This document shows positions 16,801 to 25,048 of a DNA stretch of 28,917 bases, piece after piece. The translations under genes and the position numbers were made by a program. How positions within the stretch are numbered: position 1 is the stretch's first letter; every line of letters starts with the position of its first letter. The notes beneath the pieces are model-generated. The model saw only the letters and a program-made list of their open reading frames with translations, was not told the DNA's origin and ran no database searches. Source of the stretch: SIG480 sp045614365 (GTDB taxonomy: Bacteria; Bacillota; Clostridia; Oscillospirales; JAAYXM01); contig JAZLCV010000176.1 in assembly GCA_045614365.1 (NCBI GenBank), positions 1-28,917 on the forward strand, given 5' to 3'.

Positions 16801-19188
16801 TATGATTCCGCTGATGAATACCGTAGAAGTGTTGTATATATAAAAGCCGATGATGAAAATTCATATGCCGTAGATTTCTTCCGTGTACTCGGAGGAAAAA
16901 GCCATCTCTATTCGTTCCACGCTTCAAGTAATGCTGTTAAGAACACGGAGGGACTTGACTTTACGCTTGTTGAGGATGAGAACGGAAATTATATCTCAGG
17001 TTCACAGCTTGATGATAGCGGAAACTACAAGGGAACATATGTTGGACGCGATGAGACCTATATCAAAAAGACCGCAAAGGACGGAACGGTTACCGTGCGT
17101 CTGCCGGTTGAGGGTGAAACGCTTGCGTCCGATGAAGAAGAGCTTCCGGTTGAATATGGACCCGACCCGAACTCACCGGAGTCGTGGACATATGAAACAC
17201 TATTCCCGCGCGGATACAGCTGGCTTCGCAATGTAGACCGCGACACAGAGCCTGAGAACAAGGTTGAGATAGACTTTGAGATAAAGGATTTTAAAAAGGC
17301 GATTAAGGACTCTAAGGGTCTTGGTCTTTATATGACAGTTCTCAATGATGGCAACGTGAAGAGCGGCGCGGATGCTGAAATATCAATAGCAGACGGTCTG
17401 CCGCCACAGACAGCTGCAAATAAGAGTATCGACAAGTTTAAATATGTGCTCATTAAGAATGAGGGTAAAAACCTCGACACGACGTTTACAACCGTTTTAG
17501 AGCCGTATAGAAACGAGAGATATCTTGTATCTGCAGATGAGTTGGTTATGATGCCTGTTTCGGGTACAACATCTGCATCGGATGCTGCACGTGCGGTAAA
17601 GGTAACTCACGTAAACGGACGCGTGGACTACATCTTCTACGCAACAAACAACGCCGTTACTTATGAAGTAACCGACGGCGATAAGACGTTTGCGTTCCGC
17701 GGTTTTGTGGGAGTGTACACACTGCAGAACGAAGAAAACACCATGAGCTATATCCATGATGGTGATATTCTCTGTGAGAAGACCGAAGAAGGAATAATGA
17801 CAACGGGCAAGCCGGCTTCTATTGAAGGTGTTGTCAAGTCGTTTACGAAAACTCACGAAGAGAAAAACGAAATAGTCATCACTCCCGCGCCGGGGTCTGC
17901 TATAACGGCAGATGATGTTGCGGAACTTTCCGGAAATCTTCTTCTTATCGACAACGGAGATAACACACGAAGCGGAACGTTTGAGATTGAGAACGCGGTT
18001 CTTCGCGGTGATGATATCGCGATTGACATAGGACGCGTTACTCCGATACGCCAGTATATAGACTCGTTCGCTCCCGAGAAAGGTTATATTTATATGATAG
18101 CCGAGGGACAGAAAGCGCGTGTTCCGCTTATTGTAAGTGAAGACGGCGCTCCGGTGTTTGAGTCGGTAAGCGACTCGCTTACTGTCAGTGCAGGAAGCAG
18201 CATAAGTGTGCAGATAAGTGCGAACAGCCCGATAGACGGCATTGCAATCTCCGGATACGAGGGAACAACTCTACCTCGTGGAGCAAGCCTTGACAACACA
18301 ACAGGTAAATTCACATGGAAGCCGGACAGCTCACAGGTTGGTGAAAACCATGTTGCAATAACGGCTGTTGATGAGTTCGGACGCGAAAGCACGATTCACT
18401 TTACCATAACGGTTTACGGTTCGACGACGGGAGGCTCGTCGAAGGAAGATAACACATCAACCGATAACTCCGGAAACAACGGAGATAACACCACACCGTC
18501 AGGTGGCGGTGGAGGAGGCGGTGGTGGCGGAGCCGCACCAACACCGGAAGATTCTTCTAACAAAACCGATGCGGATTCAGATAGCTCCAATGAAAAGGAT
18601 AGCAATGCGGACACCTCCACCAATGTAGGTGCCGGCGATTCTGACGGACCGCAATTCACAGACCTCTCTGATCACGTATGGGCTTCTGACGCGATAAACG
18701 CGCTTGCAACAGATGGAATAATAAAGGGCACGACTGCAAGCACGTATTCACCGGCAAGCAACATCACCCGCGCGGATTTCGCCCTGCTTCTTGTCCGTGC
18801 GTTCAAGCTTGAAAGTGACAGCACGGAGAATTTTGCAGACGTACAGAGCGGCGACTATTTCGCACCGGAACTGGCAATAGCGCGTAACACAGGCATTGTA
18901 GGCGGAATAGGTGAGAATAAGTACGCCCCGCGAAACAACATCACCCGTCAGGATATGATGGTCATCGTTTACCGCGCATTGACTTCGCTCGGTGTGGAGT
19001 TCGGCATTTATGACGAACCGCAATACCCCGACTTCAACACCGTTGCAGACTACGCCCGCGAATCGGTATCTGCACTTATATCCGCAGGGCTTGTCAACGG
19101 GAAGAGCGGATACATCGCACCGACGGACTACACCACCCGTGCAGAAGTCGCTGTGCTTATTAAACGGATACTTGATTATGTAAAATAA
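10801..19188 (+). CDS. giant SLH-anchored heparinase II/III-type polysaccharide lyase
   Basis: Surface enzyme of 2795 residues, predicted to cleave a uronate-containing polysaccharide by beta-elimination. Order: signal peptide (1-29); CBM-like module A (30-231), B (334-510) and C (814-997) with Ig-like stretches between them; Big_2-type repeats (626-811); lyase region from about 1300; Ig-like domain of the putative-Ig type (2450-2540); Ser/Asn/Gly linker with ten Gly (2568-2577); three SLH repeats (2619, 2678, 2742 onward) with ITRAD, ITRQD and TTRAE. In the lyase, Cys1370/1373 and Cys1399/1402 form a zinc-ribbon-like element, E1746 to Y1750 an EGxxY motif, GHGHPD lies at 1917-1922 and SHNT around His1961, all typical of the heparinase II/III fold. 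The ATG at 10795 sits 1 base from GGAGG; 10801 is 7 bases away and is preferred. SLH repeats would bind secondary cell-wall polymer. Substrate unknown. Confidence 0.88.
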   Translation: MEKRILKKSISLVLALCMLISLLPAVSFAAGTAKTVYFANFSGVYGSVSNLSNAEPEGIDYMPQKSTAYTTTATQRLGGWGTYVQIATEGTAWKDATGNASQVMFTVDLGAGAAAGWYQIEFTGGNWYPASDLYIYANDTYVGDYIPKKDVDPHEMGSTKTYGAVYLEPDENGKVEFKVAAAKMGVRAASGSGSSDAYWEGRILLSNLSLTYLGAKDELGYDIAHNIPSEITVGEVLGKEYSAYIDAGDGIARTMNGISSTRTANGDFFKVEVLTGESIEFTSVVADGIATGKVIPKSLGETTLKITASLGGVPFEKTHTVNVVEAIAPPEPVPVTVDFTEATIGNASYPTSITSEEFSVVADETGNYNGSTVRLVTIGSSSAMQIPHKRYDNDKFFWATAANETKRKDAQFTIRVPLAAPGYYTLDVSGFKYGSEGSEYYVYADDKYAGYVSFYGGAKQEAFTNRLNTLYLEPDADNTVKIMFATAANPAEKWINILYLQSLKLTPVENQDEFGFGEFSETLPEKIYIGEPVDFTATAVMNNGSVRKINGYTSAAAEDAGNYITASVKSGAAIVTKTSDDKFSDGVYAGTLAASAPGDIVITISTRMDGGDVIERDFTVRAEYPPKLSTVKVALDKASIPVSRTAKASLTLTRDDESLLPEDTERTIEYSAAPEGVVTVSQDGTVTAIGEGTATITAKVITAATPDGVTGTATINVTAKPTLESIVLSAISNAMIVNSEKELTASATMSDSLPGDISKYTLIFTSSDETVAIVSNTGVVTAKSAGNALITASATGENGLVTASFAVTVYDGVPETVIDFTQTVVGEVTDQNGNVTYPYSGNSPGYTVTYPGSNTFRKYAYSDSGRQLLHVSSRAPSRRMWPQYPDEKTHTLGIKVNIPVESDYSIVLSGGKWYAGGVYSIFVDGVYAGDHSFWDGNHYESGKAMPLMYTDKPHSLNTMHLSAGEHEILFRTREADYDTPYLLLNTLSFIPVDGKTVLSRIAATLPQELAIGEIFESDAYAEMSDGSVFHFGMTSAGVLDTENTFTATLKGDGAALSGFNSYAIGKSGKSQFTLTGISENETGVTVELSATVGETTKNMTATIPVKDDKIADTTARTEASELFKGDMSYLVPTVTLQSGRVINSPAVTTTYKALTPEIATVDEESGLITALEVDTAKVLVTSSFNGDTVTKEVEIEILPEGMTDLVVTAGGSEKIRLTDIENDTVPLYVTAISNLGNEIDMTGAEVSAEIIGGSDFAEFTDGMNILPKATGDVTFRVRVKTADGRIRETDKMLTVVKGKSRATYMTAEKAEAVRANVKKYDWAKSSAQSYMDAAEKYTDKIDELYDMITSNGVPRGFSIGGEGDPDMYNCRYCNTDIRLEYGSYEWGHDPISRPWKVQCPDCKRLFPSNDFGSFYKLGLNEYGEFDRMRALENHREMLLEKKLIDTSVTEPGKEHSKAWRAYYGYGVKGGYLYNELYDKIATEKSINAGKGLRAGETVEIWGVDDSMGYVPAKDDGTPYTYDNGVVERHTYIAEYMHSGIWRQMATSTGGVVYNALKDCANAYFYTGNVTYGRVSAILLDRLADFYPDYDISIYGDNVWNSDGGYNKGKTIGRIWETGAAGWYVRVYDMVYDMYDDPFVMEYIKSKNKIYKMRHAKETPSQVRTNIEDGILRTVFEGLKDTSISGNFGYPQLPNAYAAVVLDTMPETKEWLDYLMAAGWGTVAPCLGGGIDETLLNTIDADGQGNEGSSYNVDWHRSLITVNEVLDGYDGYSAANLYNNPKFVQMFYSNIPLMSSGYSPQIGDTGAALGIGHWMGKDVALEGWKKLRDPVFAQILYLLNGNSAKGLCYDITHSNPESLEEEVRKVIEEYGEFEVKSGIMTNFGFAALRDGHNFSGTTGATATNTSRDVWMYFGSSTGHGHPDTLNLGMTAFGLNYMPDLGYPETTGSQPNRLQWISNVLSHNTVMVDCENQLGNAEIRGDIKHFDGNGIVRVMDVSTPYVYDSADEYRRSVVYIKADDENSYAVDFFRVLGGKSHLYSFHASSNAVKNTEGLDFTLVEDENGNYISGSQLDDSGNYKGTYVGRDETYIKKTAKDGTVTVRLPVEGETLASDEEELPVEYGPDPNSPESWTYETLFPRGYSWLRNVDRDTEPENKVEIDFEIKDFKKAIKDSKGLGLYMTVLNDGNVKSGADAEISIADGLPPQTAANKSIDKFKYVLIKNEGKNLDTTFTTVLEPYRNERYLVSADELVMMPVSGTTSASDAARAVKVTHVNGRVDYIFYATNNAVTYEVTDGDKTFAFRGFVGVYTLQNEENTMSYIHDGDILCEKTEEGIMTTGKPASIEGVVKSFTKTHEEKNEIVITPAPGSAITADDVAELSGNLLLIDNGDNTRSGTFEIENAVLRGDDIAIDIGRVTPIRQYIDSFAPEKGYIYMIAEGQKARVPLIVSEDGAPVFESVSDSLTVSAGSSISVQISANSPIDGIAISGYEGTTLPRGASLDNTTGKFTWKPDSSQVGENHVAITAVDEFGRESTIHFTITVYGSTTGGSSKEDNTSTDNSGNNGDNTTPSGGGGGGGGGGAAPTPEDSSNKTDADSDSSNEKDSNADTSTNVGAGDSDGPQFTDLSDHVWASDAINALATDGIIKGTTASTYSPASNITRADFALLLVRAFKLESDSTENFADVQSGDYFAPELAIARNTGIVGGIGENKYAPRNNITRQDMMVIVYRALTSLGVEFGIYDEPQYPDFNTVADYARESVSALISAGLVNGKSGYIAPTDYTTRAEVAVLIKRILDYVK
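10888..11492 (+). repeat. copy 2 of the duplicated 605-base module-coding repeat
   Basis: Gap-free partner of 6846-7450, coding for module A of the SLH lyase. The identity begins exactly after the two unrelated signal-peptide sequences, and is nearly complete over the first 300 bases. Confidence 0.9.
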
Positions 19189-19256
19189 TTATGGCTTACT
19201 GTGACGGTGACGAAACAAATCCTACTCAAAAGAGAAAAGGCAGGAGAAAAAACGAC

Positions 19257-20153
19257 ATGAAAAAGATAGACATTCATTGTCACGTTCATGCACTTTCTGA
19301 GCATTCCTCGAAGCATCACAAATCAGATGTTCAAGGATTATCTGCAGAGGCGCAGATAGGAATTTTTGATAAACTGAATGTTGAAAAAGGAGTTCTGCTT
19401 CCTCTTTTTACACCGGATAATCGTGAGTGGACCTCTCCGTCGGAAAACTGCAAATATCTTGTGGACAAATACCCTGACCGATTTGCTTGGTTTTGCAATA
19501 TCGACCCGTGTGCGGAAGACTTTGATGCAACAACCGATTTAAGTAAATATATCGGTCATTATAAAGAACTCGGCGCAAAGGGCGTAGGAGAGGTTACCAC
19601 CCCGCTTTATGCTGACAGCGATGTTATGGATAACTTTTTCTATCATTGTGCTGAGTGCGATATGCCGGTTCTTATTCACATTGGAACGAGCTTTGACGAG
19701 AAATATGGAATTATAGATGAAAAAGGTCTTCCGCGTATAGAAAAGATCCTGAAAAAGCATAAAAGTCTTCGCATAATCGGGCACTCTGCGGCGTTTTGGT
19801 GTGAAATTTCGGAAAACGGCTATCCAGATGACCGAAATGACTACCCGCAAGGGAAGGTATTCGATGGGCGGCTTGCTTCACTTCTTCGCGAATATGGCAA
19901 CCTATATTGTGATTTGTCTGCCGGAAGTGGTTCAAACGCAATGATGCGCGATCGTGGGTATGCCGCAAAATTCCTTACTGAATTTGCTGACAGAATTTAC
20001 TACGGAACCGATGTGTCCGATAAAAGACAGACATTCCAGTATGTGTTTGATGACTTCCTTACAGGGCTTGTCACTGATAAGATGATAAGCACGGAGGTCT
20101 ATCAAAAAATAGTCTATAAAAATGCAGAAAAACTTCTTGGTATCAAAGAATAA
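19257..20153 (+). CDS. amidohydrolase family protein (Amidohydrolase_2 type)
   Basis: Predicted metal-dependent TIM-barrel hydrolase or decarboxylase of 298 residues, cytoplasmic. Metal ligands are visible: DIHCHVH (His7, His9) after the first strand, His141 in LIHIG, His176 in IIGHSAAF and Asp252 in YGTDVSDK. This is the PF04909-like pattern, which includes sugar lactonases and decarboxylases as well as amide hydrolases. The frame opens 22 codons earlier, but the family starts at MKKIDIHCH and AGGAG lies about 10 bases before the ATG at 19257. It follows the SLH lyase by 68 bases and precedes the lipoprotein by 17, so it is probably part of the same transcript. In this setting it may act on a sugar lactone or uronate-derived product (inference). 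Confidence 0.82.
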   Translation: MKKIDIHCHVHALSEHSSKHHKSDVQGLSAEAQIGIFDKLNVEKGVLLPLFTPDNREWTSPSENCKYLVDKYPDRFAWFCNIDPCAEDFDATTDLSKYIGHYKELGAKGVGEVTTPLYADSDVMDNFFYHCAECDMPVLIHIGTSFDEKYGIIDEKGLPRIEKILKKHKSLRIIGHSAAFWCEISENGYPDDRNDYPQGKVFDGRLASLLREYGNLYCDLSAGSGSNAMMRDRGYAAKFLTEFADRIYYGTDVSDKRQTFQYVFDDFLTGLVTDKMISTEVYQKIVYKNAEKLLGIKE

Positions 20154-20170
20154 AGAGGAGAATGATTGAA

Positions 20171-21733
20171 ATGAAAAAAATTATTGCATTTGCTCTCGCG
20201 TTTGTTATGATCCTTGCACTTTGTGCATGCGCTGGAAACGGAGAAAACATTTCCGGGGATGTATCATATGACGTCCCTGAGGGAAAACAAGTCCCTGACG
20301 ATGCAGTTCTTGATGTAATTATAGCAAGTCATCCGTCATGGCCATATGATGAAGATTGGAAGGTATGGGAATATATCAATGCAGCAATTGGTGGAACAAT
20401 AAACATAAATGCTGTTCCGACATCTGATTTCGGAACAAAATTCTCGCTTATTATGGCTGCCCCGGATCAACTTCCTGATGTATTCGGATTTCAGAATGCA
20501 CCTTACGGATTTTCTGATTTCTGTGAGCAAGGAGCATTTCTTGCACTTGATGATTATGAAGAATTCCTTCCTGATTACAATGCTTTCTGGGATAAAGTAC
20601 CGGAAGACGAAAAATGGATGAAGGATACCCGAAAGGGAACAGATGGCAAGGTTTACTATGCACCTATTTACGGTATGGAACGTGCAACAAATATCAGAGC
20701 GTGGTTATATCGAAAGGATATCTTCGAAAAGCACAATCTAAAAGCTCCTGAAACCATAAATGAACTCTATGAGGTTTCAAAACAGTTAAAGGAACTTTAT
20801 CCTGAGTCATATCCGTTCTGTATGCGCCAAGGTCTTTTTAATATAAATGTTATTGGTTCATCATGGAAACCCAATTTCCATTATGATGTATATTATGATT
20901 TTGAAAATGAAAGATGGAGTTACGGCGCTGCGGAAAGCGAGATTATGCTTGATATTGTAGAGTTTTTGAAAAAAATGTGTGATGAAAAGTTGCTTCCCTC
21001 CGATTTCCTTGCAATCAATACAGCGTCATGGGAGGAACTCATATCAACTGATCGTGGTTTCATTATGCCGGAATACCAGGTGCGCATTGATTTCTTTAAC
21101 AATATAGTCCGCCCCCAAAATCCTGAGTATACACTGGCAACGATGCTTCCGCCAAAATCAGAAAACGGATTAGGTGTTGCAATGGTCAATAAGTTCAATT
21201 TCGATCCGATGGGTTTTGCAGTTTCTAACACCGGAAAAAAAGGAGATATTGCAAACGCTTTCCGTTATCTTAACTGGTTCTATTCTGATGAAGGTGCAGA
21301 AACAATCAGTTGGGGTAAAGAAGGTGAAACCTTTGAGATTGTTGATGGTGAAAAGAAATTCATCCTTCCAAATGAGGGTGATAACGCAAAGCTTCTTTAC
21401 GGATTCCAGACTATAGGAACATACTTGCGTGTAGATCCGGAAGTGGTTGACGCTTCAATTTCCGCGGAGCAAGCTGCAACGACTGATTTCGTACTTAGTT
21501 ATACATACCCGGAACTTGATCCTACACTCTATTTGAACTTCAGCTCTGAAGACAGTGCAAAAATAGCAGAGTATAGTACAACGCTTGCAACGTTTGTAAC
21601 AGAAAATATTCAAAAGTTTATTCTTGGTCAGCGTCCGCTTTCTGAATGGGATCAGTTCCAGAAAGAGTTAGCTGAGCTGCCTATAAACGAAGTTCTGTCT
21701 ATTTATGAAGCAGCTTATAACAAAATCAAATAA
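20171..21733 (+). CDS. extracellular solute-binding lipoprotein (ABC sugar importer type)
   Basis: Substrate-binding lipoprotein of 520 residues, resembling the large binding proteins (family 1, LipO/YtcQ type) of Firmicutes oligosaccharide ABC importers. A signal peptide ends in a lipobox-like L17-C18-A19-C20, with Cys20 the probable lipidated residue; Cys at -2 is unusual. Later features such as SLIMAAPDQLPDVFGF and the W/Y-rich body fit the two-lobe fold. Two starts are in frame: ATG 20162 lies 1 base from GAGGAG, while ATG 20171 lies 10 bases away and gives a normal signal peptide, so 20171 is used. No permease or ATPase gene adjoins it: the next gene is a DMT-type carrier with its own promoter. 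The permeases must be elsewhere, or the protein only captures ligands. Confidence 0.87.
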   Translation: MKKIIAFALAFVMILALCACAGNGENISGDVSYDVPEGKQVPDDAVLDVIIASHPSWPYDEDWKVWEYINAAIGGTININAVPTSDFGTKFSLIMAAPDQLPDVFGFQNAPYGFSDFCEQGAFLALDDYEEFLPDYNAFWDKVPEDEKWMKDTRKGTDGKVYYAPIYGMERATNIRAWLYRKDIFEKHNLKAPETINELYEVSKQLKELYPESYPFCMRQGLFNINVIGSSWKPNFHYDVYYDFENERWSYGAAESEIMLDIVEFLKKMCDEKLLPSDFLAINTASWEELISTDRGFIMPEYQVRIDFFNNIVRPQNPEYTLATMLPPKSENGLGVAMVNKFNFDPMGFAVSNTGKKGDIANAFRYLNWFYSDEGAETISWGKEGETFEIVDGEKKFILPNEGDNAKLLYGFQTIGTYLRVDPEVVDASISAEQAATTDFVLSYTYPELDPTLYLNFSSEDSAKIAEYSTTLATFVTENIQKFILGQRPLSEWDQFQKELAELPINEVLSIYEAAYNKIK

Positions 21734-21848
21734 GTGATTTTTAAATTCAAAAAAGACTATGGGTTCTGTACCGTTAAGAGAAAAACACGGAAATCTCCCG
21801 TTTGTTAGTTGGTTAAATTATGACTATAGAAATGGTTGTATCGCTTTT

Positions 21849-21877
21849 TTGAATCAGTAGCACGATATTGTTATAAT
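21849..21877 (+). promoter_or_regulatory. putative promoter for the DMT transporter / GH78 / SGNH operon
   Basis: TTGAAT (21849-21854), a 17-base spacer and a perfect TATAAT (21872-21877) preceded by TGT (extended -10). It sits in the 174-base gap after the lipoprotein gene, 31 bases before the start codon of the transporter. Confidence 0.7.
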
Positions 21878-21907
21878 TGAATTGATTATTTTACGGAGGT
21901 TATCGTT

Positions 21908-22765
21908 GTGATTACAGCGCTCTTAATGTTTAGCATCGTGGCTCAGGTATTACAACAAGTATGCAGAAAAGAATACAATAAAAATTTTTCGGACAAGCCG
22001 CTCTTTTTCTCGTGTATCGGAGTACTTGCTACCTTGATCTATTTTATTGTACTTTCAAGTGGGAAATTTACGTTTTTGTGTGAAATTCTTCTTTATGTAA
22101 TTCCCTTTTCAATATGCTATACAACAGCATATATTTGCTCTATTTATGCTATCAGGTACGGACCATTGTCCATAACCTCGCTTGTGATATCTTGTTCAGT
22201 GGTTGTTCCGCTTATATTCGGAGTCGCATTTCTCAAGGAACCCATAAGTCTTTTTCTTGCAATCGGCATTGCACTGTTGTTCCTATCTATCGCATTGGTT
22301 TCGAAGTCTTCGGAAAAAGATAATACGAAGATAACCCCACGATGGATTTTTCACATAACTGCAACCTTTTTCAGTAATGGAATTTGTATGTCGATACAAA
22401 AGCTTTTCCAGATAAGATATACGGACACTTTTAGCAACGTGTTTATGATTCTATCACTTGCAATTACTTTTCTGTTTATTTTGGTTGTTGCTTTTATTCA
22501 CGAAAGAAATGGTTTTAAAGAAAGTGTAAAAAGCAAAAGTGTTGTCTGGCCGATTTTATGCGGAGCAGGAAATGGCGTTGCAAATCATCTCACTCTAATG
22601 TTAGCTGTTATTCTTCCTGCATCCATTCTCTATCCGATACAGTCAGCCGGTGGAATAATTCTTACTGCAGTAGTTTCGCTGGTATTCTATAAGGAAAAAC
22701 TTTCTGCTTACCAAAAGCTCGGCTTTGTATTTGGTGTACTCGCAATAATTTTGTTCAATATATGA
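21908..22765 (+). CDS. DMT-superfamily (EamA-like) transporter, 10 membrane helices
   Basis: Integral membrane protein of 285 residues with about ten hydrophobic segments in two halves of five, the layout of the drug/metabolite transporter superfamily. The first half ends with KEPISLFLAIGIALLFLSIAL and the second with KEKLSAYQKLGFVFGVLAII; both carry the EamA pattern in which a short charged KE step precedes the last helix. The start is GTG at 21908, 8 bases after GGAGG. It overlaps nothing and is followed by the GH78 gene after 16 bases, so the two are co-transcribed. Family members move sugars, amino acids or metabolites. In this locus it may import or export a breakdown product (inference). 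Confidence 0.85.
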   Translation: MITALLMFSIVAQVLQQVCRKEYNKNFSDKPLFFSCIGVLATLIYFIVLSSGKFTFLCEILLYVIPFSICYTTAYICSIYAIRYGPLSITSLVISCSVVVPLIFGVAFLKEPISLFLAIGIALLFLSIALVSKSSEKDNTKITPRWIFHITATFFSNGICMSIQKLFQIRYTDTFSNVFMILSLAITFLFILVVAFIHERNGFKESVKSKSVVWPILCGAGNGVANHLTLMLAVILPASILYPIQSAGGIILTAVVSLVFYKEKLSAYQKLGFVFGVLAIILFNI

Positions 22766-22781
22766 GAAGGAGTGATTGCAG

Positions 22782-25037
22782 ATGAATGCAAAATGGATAA
22801 CCCCAACACCGTCCCTTAACAAGACCGCATTATATGCTTTCAAGAAAATTTTTACCGTAAAGAGTAATGTCAAAAGCTTTTACGTGCGCATTAGCGCAGA
22901 TACCAGATATCGCCTCTACATAAACGGAAAAGAGCTTGCCCATGGTCCTTGTCAAAGCACAAAACATGTGAAGTTTTATGAAGAGCTTGAGTGCGCAGAG
23001 ACTCTTATTAGAGGAGAAAACGAGATAAGAATACTTCTCTTGCACGTAGATCCAAGAGAGGGGTATAAATTTACGACCGCATATCACAGAGAGCAGGCGG
23101 CGTTGTATTTTGACGGCACTCTTGTAACTGATGAAGGAGAAGAGAAAATTATCTCGGATGAAAGCTTTTCGGTTTTCTATGCAAAGCATATTTCATTTAC
23201 TCATCACGAGTATTGCATGCCATCCCTTGCTCCATTTGAAATTCTCAATGGTGACGAGGATTTTGAGCAGCTTCGCTGTGGTGTACTGTATATTCCTGAC
23301 GAAAAAAACAGGTATCACAGTGTTTGGGGAGTAAAAGAAATATATATGCTCAAAAAGAGACCGATACAACTTCTCAAAATAAATCAAAAATCACCTGTAC
23401 GTCAGGCATGCGAATACTATGACTCCGAGGGTAGGTACAACATTATTTTAGATGCCGGAATTTACACAACCGCAATGCTTCGTTATGAATTTCGCGCGCC
23501 TGAGGGTACAAAAATAAACCTTATCTATTCAGAATGTCCATTGACACGTGCTGAAGACGGAACGCTATATAAAGGTATGCGTGATAATATTTATGGCGTT
23601 ATAGAGTATGGTAAACCGGATTACGACCATTATGACGAGATTTACGCCTCAGGAAGTGCGCAAGCTTACGAACCTTTCTTCTATCGTGCCTATAGGTTTA
23701 TTCGCGTTGAATGCTCGGAAAAGCCGGAATACTTTTATGCAAGCAGTGCAAGATACACATATGACTTCGAAAAAGATACAATAAACGGTGGCATAGGAAG
23801 CTTTGAATGCTCTGATAAAAAATATTCGAAACTTTGGGAAGTTAGCCGCAACACCCTTGAATGTTGCACTCACGAAACCTTTGCCGACTGTCCTTATTAT
23901 GAGCAACAGCAATATGTCGGTGACGGGCGTTTTGAGTCTATATATGTATGGAGAATGTCCAATGATAGCTTGATGCAGAAAAAGCTTATTATTGATACGG
24001 TAGAGTCTTTGCAACCGGACGGGATGGTTGCCTCGACATCGCCTAATATGTGGGTTCAAGTACTTCCTATTGCATCTTTTTATTTTATAAATCTCATTCG
24101 TGAGTATTTGCGTTTTACCGGAGATTCGAGATTTGTGAAATCGCTGATAGGAGTAATCGGCTGTAGCATTGAGTACTTCGAAAATACAAAAAATGTCGAT
24201 GGGCTTATTAATCCTCCTGACGGCTGTCGTTTTATCGACTGGGTAAAATCATGGACATATGGTAATGTTGGCGGAATCCCTAAAGGCGGCGATGAAAGTC
24301 CAATAACAGTAAATAATCTGATGTATGCTGCAATGCTCAAGGATGCTGCCGAGATATGTGATGCCTGTGAATACAATGGACTCGCCTCTGACTACCGCAG
24401 AATGCATGCAAATATCGTAAACGCAGTAAATGACCATTGCTATAATGAAGAAGTCGGACTCTACATCGATGTTCCGGGCGAAAAAACCTACAGCGAACAC
24501 ACAGCTGTTTGGGCAATAATCGCAGAAGCAGTAACCGGGAAAGATGCATATAATCTTGCTGAACGAATGATGAATTGCAGTTTTATTGCAAAATCCAGTT
24601 TCAGTAAAGCGTATGATCTCCTCCGTGCGTTAGAAAAAGTAGGTTGTTATGAAAAATACGCACCCGAAATACTGAAGCAATGGGATATTATGCTTGATAA
24701 ACATTGCACAACATGGGGAGAAAGCGTAAGTTTTCCAAGAAGTGAATGTCATGGTTGGTCTTGTGTTCCTATGTATGAAATGTCAGCAATGATTCTTGGT
24801 GTTTCCCCTCTTGAGAATGGATATACAAAAGTAAAAATCAAACCTGTGACGATGGGACTTACCTATGCTAAAGGACGAATCCCCACACCATATGGTTACA
24901 TAGACGTTTCATGGACTTTGGATAACGAAATCTTTTCGCTTGAAATAGACTCTTCTGCTAAGGTGGAAATGGAAATTATCCTACCAAGCGGAAAAGCGAT
25001 AAGTGTAAGTACCAATCACTATACTATATCTGATTAG
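22782..25037 (+). CDS. GH78-family glycoside hydrolase (alpha-L-rhamnosidase-like), cytoplasmic
   Basis: Predicted alpha-L-rhamnosidase or related glycosidase of 751 residues with no signal peptide. The N-terminal 200 residues are beta-rich (YRLYINGKELAHGP is the lectin-like strand typical of the family). The (alpha/alpha)6 barrel runs from about 340 to 660. Its key motif reads DCPYYEQQQYVGDGR from Asp369; Glu374 aligns with the general-acid position of GH78, but the usual Arg of DCPxRE and the LGW are replaced. A C-terminal beta-sandwich (about 670-751, YTKVKIKPV...) completes the fold. TTG at 22776 is in frame, but ATG 22782 is 9 bases after AGGAG and is preferred. It lies between the DMT carrier and an SGNH hydrolase with short gaps on both sides. 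The substitutions suggest a distinct subfamily; rhamnosidase specificity is not certain. Confidence 0.82.
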   Translation: MNAKWITPTPSLNKTALYAFKKIFTVKSNVKSFYVRISADTRYRLYINGKELAHGPCQSTKHVKFYEELECAETLIRGENEIRILLLHVDPREGYKFTTAYHREQAALYFDGTLVTDEGEEKIISDESFSVFYAKHISFTHHEYCMPSLAPFEILNGDEDFEQLRCGVLYIPDEKNRYHSVWGVKEIYMLKKRPIQLLKINQKSPVRQACEYYDSEGRYNIILDAGIYTTAMLRYEFRAPEGTKINLIYSECPLTRAEDGTLYKGMRDNIYGVIEYGKPDYDHYDEIYASGSAQAYEPFFYRAYRFIRVECSEKPEYFYASSARYTYDFEKDTINGGIGSFECSDKKYSKLWEVSRNTLECCTHETFADCPYYEQQQYVGDGRFESIYVWRMSNDSLMQKKLIIDTVESLQPDGMVASTSPNMWVQVLPIASFYFINLIREYLRFTGDSRFVKSLIGVIGCSIEYFENTKNVDGLINPPDGCRFIDWVKSWTYGNVGGIPKGGDESPITVNNLMYAAMLKDAAEICDACEYNGLASDYRRMHANIVNAVNDHCYNEEVGLYIDVPGEKTYSEHTAVWAIIAEAVTGKDAYNLAERMMNCSFIAKSSFSKAYDLLRALEKVGCYEKYAPEILKQWDIMLDKHCTTWGESVSFPRSECHGWSCVPMYEMSAMILGVSPLENGYTKVKIKPVTMGLTYAKGRIPTPYGYIDVSWTLDNEIFSLEIDSSAKVEMEIILPSGKAISVSTNHYTISD

Positions 25038-25048
25038 GGGAAAACAAA

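Noticed and set aside
18414..18659. Minus-strand ORF with a proline run opposite the glycine linker
   Set aside because: The proline run is the antisense of the Gly-rich linker of the SLH lyase; there is no start signal.
21734..21848. Possible terminator after the solute-binding lipoprotein
   Set aside because: Only imperfect pairing (AAACACGG with CCCGTTT) and no following T run, so it was not called.
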